Made by a program: the position numbers and the translations under genes. 35,251 bases of DNA from Candidatus Neomicrothrix sp. UBA814 (GTDB lineage: Bacteria; Actinomycetota; Acidimicrobiia; Acidimicrobiales; Poriferisodalaceae), in contig DBIA01000014.1 of assembly GCA_002296525.1 (NCBI GenBank), forward strand, positions 1 to 35,251. The letters are read 5' to 3'. How positions within the stretch are numbered: position 1 is the first letter of the stretch; each line of letters opens with the position of its first letter. The notes below the pieces were generated by a model that made no database searches, had not been told where the DNA came from, and saw nothing but the letters and a program-made list of their open reading frames with translations. This document shows positions 32,356 through 35,251 of the stretch, piece by piece.

Positions 32356-33534
32356 GTGCTCATCAGGATTAGCGGGCGACTCGCCCGTCGTTTATTTGCA
32401 GTCCTTCTCGCCCTAACGTTGACCGGAGCTTGCTCCTCGGCAACAGATAACCCTGAAAATGTAGGTCCTGAGTCGGCAAGCCCCGTTGGTCTGGTCGAAT
32501 CGACTCTCCCGCCGTCGCAAGTCCCCTCTGAACAATCCATACCGGACGACTCCTCGAAACTGTCTGAAACCGGGAGCACGCAACTCTCCTGCGAACTTCG
32601 CGAGATGGAAGAGGGAATCCGCTGTGTGGCAGATGGGATCCCCGCAGGTGTCGACTATTTCTGGGACTCGACTCTTCCCGGTACCGCTATTCCGGGTACT
32701 GACGGCAGCCTTGTTTATGAAATCAGTTCTTTACAAGCCGGATCAGCGAAGCAAGCAGTTGAGGTCGTGCTCAGACTTTGCAAAGAAGGAATATGCGACG
32801 ATGTAAGCGTTTCCGTTGATTTAACTGCTAACAATCCGCAGGCTAACGAAACCAAAAACCCGGATTCGGCTGAGGGTAGCAATAAGAACCAGTCAGAAGA
32901 AGCGGAACCCTTAGCCGGCAGCAATCTAGATAATTGTCCCACCAATTTTGACGGCTGGTTAACTACCTTCCCACTTGAAGACCACCGAGTGATAACAGAA
33001 GTCGGCCCCCCGGGCAGAATTGACCCCGACGACCTGCGAGGCCACGGATATTTCCGCATGCCCCAAGGCACAAACGCTCTTGAAGTTCGTATGCCCGTCG
33101 ATGGGATTTTGTACATGGGCTCTAACCACCTCGGCAGGACCTTCGACGGGTCCTCGCTTGAACTTCAGTACAGGCTTGAATTTCAAACAAAGTGCGAAGG
33201 GATCCGTTTTCGGTTCGACCACATTCGCGAGCCCATAAAAGCGATAGTCGAACTTTTCGGTCCAGAGCCGAAAGATGACTCGAGGGGAATTTCGATAGGG
33301 CCAATGGCTTTTAAAGAAGGTGACTTGATTGCAACCCAAATCGGTTTTCTAGTTGATGGGAACGCCTTCTTCGACTTTGGTATTTACGATGACCTGAAAA
33401 GGGTCTCAACAGCACAAGATCCTGGATTTTATAATGCGGCCTGTTACTACGATTTTTTCAACCCTGAAATAGCTAGTTATCTTCGAGAACGGGTGCAACG
33501 AGAAGACAATCTAGATCCCGGTGTTTGCCCATAG
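32356..33534 (+). CDS. secreted lipoprotein with possible degenerate M23-like C-terminal domain
   Basis: A 392-aa protein starting with a typical signal: basic start, hydrophobic core RRLFAVLLALTLTGAC, and a lipid-attachment Cys26 in a variant lipobox (TGAC). A Ser/Pro-rich linker (27-75), a strand-rich domain with Cys pairs (about 76-160), and another low-complexity acidic linker follow. The C-terminal part (about 195-390: VRMPVDGILYMG, YRLEFQTKCEGIRFRFDHI, FDFGIYDD) resembles the beta-sheet scaffold of lysostaphin/M23 peptidases but lacks an HxH metal site, so binding rather than hydrolysis is suggested. The fold assignment is tentative. The frame is open to a TTG at 32296; GTG 32356 is preferred from the promoter spacing and signal peptide. 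Confidence 0.75.
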   Translation: MLIRISGRLARRLFAVLLALTLTGACSSATDNPENVGPESASPVGLVESTLPPSQVPSEQSIPDDSSKLSETGSTQLSCELREMEEGIRCVADGIPAGVDYFWDSTLPGTAIPGTDGSLVYEISSLQAGSAKQAVEVVLRLCKEGICDDVSVSVDLTANNPQANETKNPDSAEGSNKNQSEEAEPLAGSNLDNCPTNFDGWLTTFPLEDHRVITEVGPPGRIDPDDLRGHGYFRMPQGTNALEVRMPVDGILYMGSNHLGRTFDGSSLELQYRLEFQTKCEGIRFRFDHIREPIKAIVELFGPEPKDDSRGISIGPMAFKEGDLIATQIGFLVDGNAFFDFGIYDDLKRVSTAQDPGFYNAACYYDFFNPEIASYLRERVQREDNLDPGVCP

Positions 33535-33686
33535 ACGCTAAGAGTTGACACTTATAGAGGCTCCTCGTTCATCTCAGTTAGCTTTGGGATACTTGCCCCT
33601 GAAGGCCCAAGTCTTCTAGCGCTATCACCGTTAGCCAAACCTGATGCGTACTTTTCCACGGTCGCTCTGGCGGTTTCAAACCATCG
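33535..33686. other. intergenic stretch upstream of the DUF3631 remnant
   Basis: About 150 nt with no gene I can support. The recognisable DUF3631 frame begins only at about 33687, so this is probably rearranged or decayed sequence. Confidence 0.4.
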
Positions 33687-33840
33687 GGGTTGGATGCCCG
33701 TGGTTTGGCTCGCAGATTGAAGCCCTACGAAGTTAAGTCGACCAAGATTCGGATAGGTGAACGAACTTTTCGTGGCTATAGACGCGAAGACTTTGAAGAA
33801 GCCTGGGATCGGTCGATAGACAGTAAATGTATGTGGGGAG
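33687..33840 (+). pseudogene. C-terminal remnant of a DUF3631 protein
   Basis: The plus strand encodes about 40 residues (LDARGLARRLKPYEVKST then RTFRGYRREDFEEAWDRS) that match the C-terminus of DUF3631 proteins, which are found on actinobacterial plasmids, prophages and integrative elements, often fused to primase or helicase modules. The rest of the gene is missing and the frame has no start codon of its own except a TTG. The frame continues through the 29-bp repeat into the methyltransferase cassette. Its presence supports a mobile origin for the island. Confidence 0.72.
33812..33840 (+). repeat. 29-bp direct repeat, copy 1
   Basis: Perfect match to 34808-34836 (begins GTCGATAGACAG, ends TGTGGGGAG). 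It lies at the end of the DUF3631 remnant and just before the 3' end of the methyltransferase gene. Confidence 0.9.
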
Positions 33841-33858
33841 GGGTTCGAAGTTTTTCGC

Positions 33859-34683
33859 TCAGCCATCCTGCGGTTTGATTGCCGTGACGATTCGATGTGG
33901 CATAGGGAGCAGTACCACGCCGTCGACTTCGAATTGCTCGTAGCGTCTGACGAGGGCTTCCTCAACAGCTTTACGTTTGTCGGCGGGTTGAGCTTCCAAA
34001 ATGCCTTGGGCGCGAACTGAGACTTCAGAGTAAAAATTAATTATGTCCGACGCGGGGCATAGCGAAATTTTGGTGTCGACTTCAACGAATGACTCAAAAT
34101 CGAATCCGGCTGCCTCAACAGCGTTTCGAGCACCGTCGATGATTGAGAATGCTTCGGCAGGTGGGCCGGGCGGTAGCCCAACGTCGAGGCTGCCACATTC
34201 AGTCACTGCTTCAGCAAGTAGACCGAATACTGGGTAATCCTCCGGAGGTGCCCACACGGTGAACGTGAATTTGCCACCAGGCTTGAGGACTCGGAATACC
34301 TCCGAGAGAGCTTGTTCGGGGTGAGCAAAGTGCAACATTCCAAATGAACACAAGGCCAGATCAAAAGTGTCATCCTCGAAACTCAGATCTTCTGCGTCCT
34401 CTTGTTGAAAGGCCAGATTGGGATAAAGAAGAGAGGCTTCTGCGACCATCGATTCAGCAAAATCTGTTCCTAAGACCTCGCCTCCGCGCTTGGCGATTTC
34501 CGCTGCTCCGAAGCCCGGGCCAGATGCGAGTTCTAGTGTGCGTAGGCCTGCGACCGGCTCGAGGTAATCAACGAAGGAACTCATTAATGAACCTGTTACT
34601 GACTCCATGAGGGTGGCGTAGCCGGTTGCTCGTTCTTCCCACCCAGCCTTCTCGAAAGCTTTAAATTCCTGAAACTCGGACAT
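33859..34683 (-). CDS. class I SAM-dependent methyltransferase (UbiE/type 11-like)
   Basis: A 274-aa enzyme with the Rossmann methyltransferase fold. Motif I LELASGPGFG (about 50-59), the acidic end of strand 2 (LGTDFAESM), DAEDLSFEDDTFDLALCSFGMLHF (motifs II-III) and EVFRVLKPGGKFTFTVW are complete. It resembles methyltransferase type 11 proteins; the substrate is unknown. ATG at 34683 has GGAG 7 nt upstream. It is the only gene between the two copies of the 29-bp repeat and runs against the direction of the other island genes, so it looks like an inserted single-gene cassette. Confidence 0.87.
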   Translation of the reverse strand: MSEFQEFKAFEKAGWEERATGYATLMESVTGSLMSSFVDYLEPVAGLRTLELASGPGFGAAEIAKRGGEVLGTDFAESMVAEASLLYPNLAFQQEDAEDLSFEDDTFDLALCSFGMLHFAHPEQALSEVFRVLKPGGKFTFTVWAPPEDYPVFGLLAEAVTECGSLDVGLPPGPPAEAFSIIDGARNAVEAAGFDFESFVEVDTKISLCPASDIINFYSEVSVRAQGILEAQPADKRKAVEEALVRRYEQFEVDGVVLLPMPHRIVTAIKPQDG

Positions 34684-34807
34684 ATACCCGCTCCATAACG
34701 CTCGCCACCTTCGCGTTCTGGCAGCTTATAAAGATCAACCATAGAGAATCTGAAATCTTTCGATTCCTGCGGCCTCTAGGAACTCACTGAACCAAAGTCG
34801 AACCTCT

Positions 34808-34836
34808 GTCGATAGACAGTAAATGTATGTGGGGAG
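34808..34836 (+). repeat. 29-bp direct repeat, copy 2
   Basis: Identical to 33812-33840. Read in the DUF3631 frame it continues to a stop after about 15 codons (VSAHPRVSARSVTEVK), which could be the original end of the interrupted gene. Confidence 0.9.
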
Positions 34837-34891
34837 TGTCGGCACATCCCCGGGTCAGCGCTCGAAGCGTTACCGAGGTGAAATGACTCTC

Positions 34892-34948
34892 AGGGGCACC
34901 TCTGGGGCACCAGCCACTGCGTAACAACACAAAACAACCATCAACAAC
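34892..34948 (+). repeat. GGGGCAC end repeat, copy 3 (right end)
   Basis: Carries two GGGGCAC units followed by CCACTGCGTAACAACAC. It is related to both 29689-29715 and 32229-32284 and lies 70 nt inside the right attachment repeat. Confidence 0.6.
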
Positions 34949-35018
34949 CAGTACCCAAAACCGCATAAACACTGGGATAGGTGCCGCAAAGCCCATGTAT
35001 TCAAGGCCCCGTTTATTT

Positions 35019-35061
35019 CTTACAAGGAGGGGGTCACAGGTTCGAGTCCTGTAGCGCCCAC
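35019..35061 (+). repeat. attR-like 43-bp direct repeat (tRNA-Val 3' fragment)
   Basis: Identical to 29597-29639 but with no 5' half of a tRNA before it, so it is a displaced tRNA 3' end marking the right edge of the island. Confidence 0.92.
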
Positions 35062-35231
35062 CCCTCAAAAGATGACTCAAAAAGTGGCTAACTCCCTGGC
35101 CCCATGGTCGCTCGCCTCGATGAGGCCTAGCAAGCATGTTTTCGTAAAGCCCCAGTTCTTTTCTTAAACGGGGGTGCCGGAGGTCCATGTGAGCAGGCCG
35201 GTAACCGCCAATAATTTATTGACTGACTAGA
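35062..35231. other. flank after the island
   Basis: About 170 nt beyond the right repeat, presumably the original sequence downstream of tRNA-Val. No gene is supported. Confidence 0.4.
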
Positions 35232-35251
35232 GGCCGCCCTTCGGGGCGGTC
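35232..35251 (+). terminator. GC-rich hairpin with TTCG loop at the window edge
   Basis: An 8-bp stem (GGCCGCCC / GGGCGGTC, one G-T pair) closed by a TTCG tetraloop. The window ends at the last base of the stem, so a following T-tract cannot be checked. Confidence 0.5.

Larger units (their letters stand above)
34684..35018. other. right arm of the island
   Basis: About 335 nt with no supported gene. It holds the second 29-bp repeat (34808), the third GGGGCAC end repeat (34892) and the approach to the right attachment copy. Confidence 0.6.
29597..35061 (+). mobile_element. tRNA-Val-anchored genomic island without integrase
   Basis: A 43-bp perfect direct repeat bounds about 5.4 kb. The left copy lies inside the intact tRNA-Val and the right copy is a tRNA fragment, the signature of integration by a tyrosine recombinase with crossover in the anticodon loop. 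Cargo is a 780-aa surface-type protein, a lipoprotein, a DUF3631 remnant and a methyltransferase cassette. No integrase, excisionase or replication gene is visible, so the element is either a mobilised satellite that needs an integrase in trans or a decayed remnant. Confidence 0.85.

Noticed and set aside
33552..33965. 137-aa minus-strand frame
   Set aside because: It is antisense to the DUF3631 remnant and to the end of the methyltransferase gene. Its end looks protein-like but shows no integrase motif.
34784..35188. 134-aa frame on the minus strand containing GRYRTRTCDPLLVR
   Set aside because: This peptide is the antisense translation of the tRNA-Val fragment, a well-known spurious database protein; the rest covers the repeat-rich island arm.
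1..35251. CRISPR arrays, insertion sequences, rRNA genes, replication origin
   Set aside because: Looked for on both strands; no regularly spaced repeats, transposase genes, rRNA segments or DnaA-box clusters were recognised.

Overview
This window looks like the chromosome of a free-living actinobacterium, most likely a moderate-GC (about half G+C by eye) marine or freshwater Acidimicrobiia-type lineage. The supporting features are a LexA divergent from a LysM-domain SOS gene with actinobacterial CGAAC-N4-GTTCG boxes, a mycoredoxin-like protein after a DUF3039-type zinc protein, a ferrochelatase with a C-terminal cysteine cluster, a B12-dependent ribonucleotide reductase, and many genes whose start codon lies 6-9 nt after a TAnnnT -10 element, as in leaderless actinobacterial mRNAs. 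The taxonomic placement is inference; no rRNA is present.

Layout. 1-5.3 kb: cysS-tesB (+), then nudC and lexA (-), an SOS intergenic region with four LexA boxes, a LysM membrane protein (+) and a RibD-C-type reductase (-). 5.3-9.2 kb: a 556-nt leader, nrdJ and thymidine kinase, a deoxynucleotide supply pair. 9.2-13.4 kb: ferrochelatase (-), a small acidic protein, a cupin, an MFS transporter (-), the DUF3039/mycoredoxin pair and a PaaI-type thioesterase (-). 13.4-20.7 kb: a DPP-IV-like peptidase, then the tightly packed core cluster phoH-ybeY-CNNM/CorC-era-uppS-recO. 20.7-27.9 kb: a small membrane protein and an SDR (-), glyS, an Asp-box repeat protein overlapping a PPDK-like protein that lacks its ATP-grasp domain, and dnaG. 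27.9-29.6 kb: tRNA-Asn and tRNA-Ile2(CAT) (-), an unknown 185-aa protein, an inositol-monophosphatase-like enzyme and tRNA-Val(TAC).

29.6-35.1 kb is the accessory part: a small island bounded by a 43-bp perfect direct repeat. The left copy runs from the anticodon loop to just past the 3' end of an intact tRNA-Val; the right copy is a tRNA fragment. No integrase gene is visible. The island carries a 780-aa membrane-anchored protein with a glycine-rich hydrophobic hairpin and an Ig-like region, a secreted lipoprotein with a possible degenerate M23-like fold, a C-terminal remnant of a DUF3631 (plasmid/phage-type) gene, and a SAM methyltransferase whose roughly 1-kb unit is flanked by a 29-bp perfect direct repeat. 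A diverged end sequence with GGGGCAC motifs occurs three times (left end, middle, right end), suggesting stepwise accretion of modules.

Most of the window is core housekeeping (translation, cell-wall precursor, DNA replication and repair, nucleotide and heme metabolism). The best leads are the integrase-less tRNA-Val island with its methyltransferase cassette, the PPDK-like protein without an ATP-grasp domain paired with an Asp-box protein, the recurrent leaderless promoter architecture, and the SOS region.
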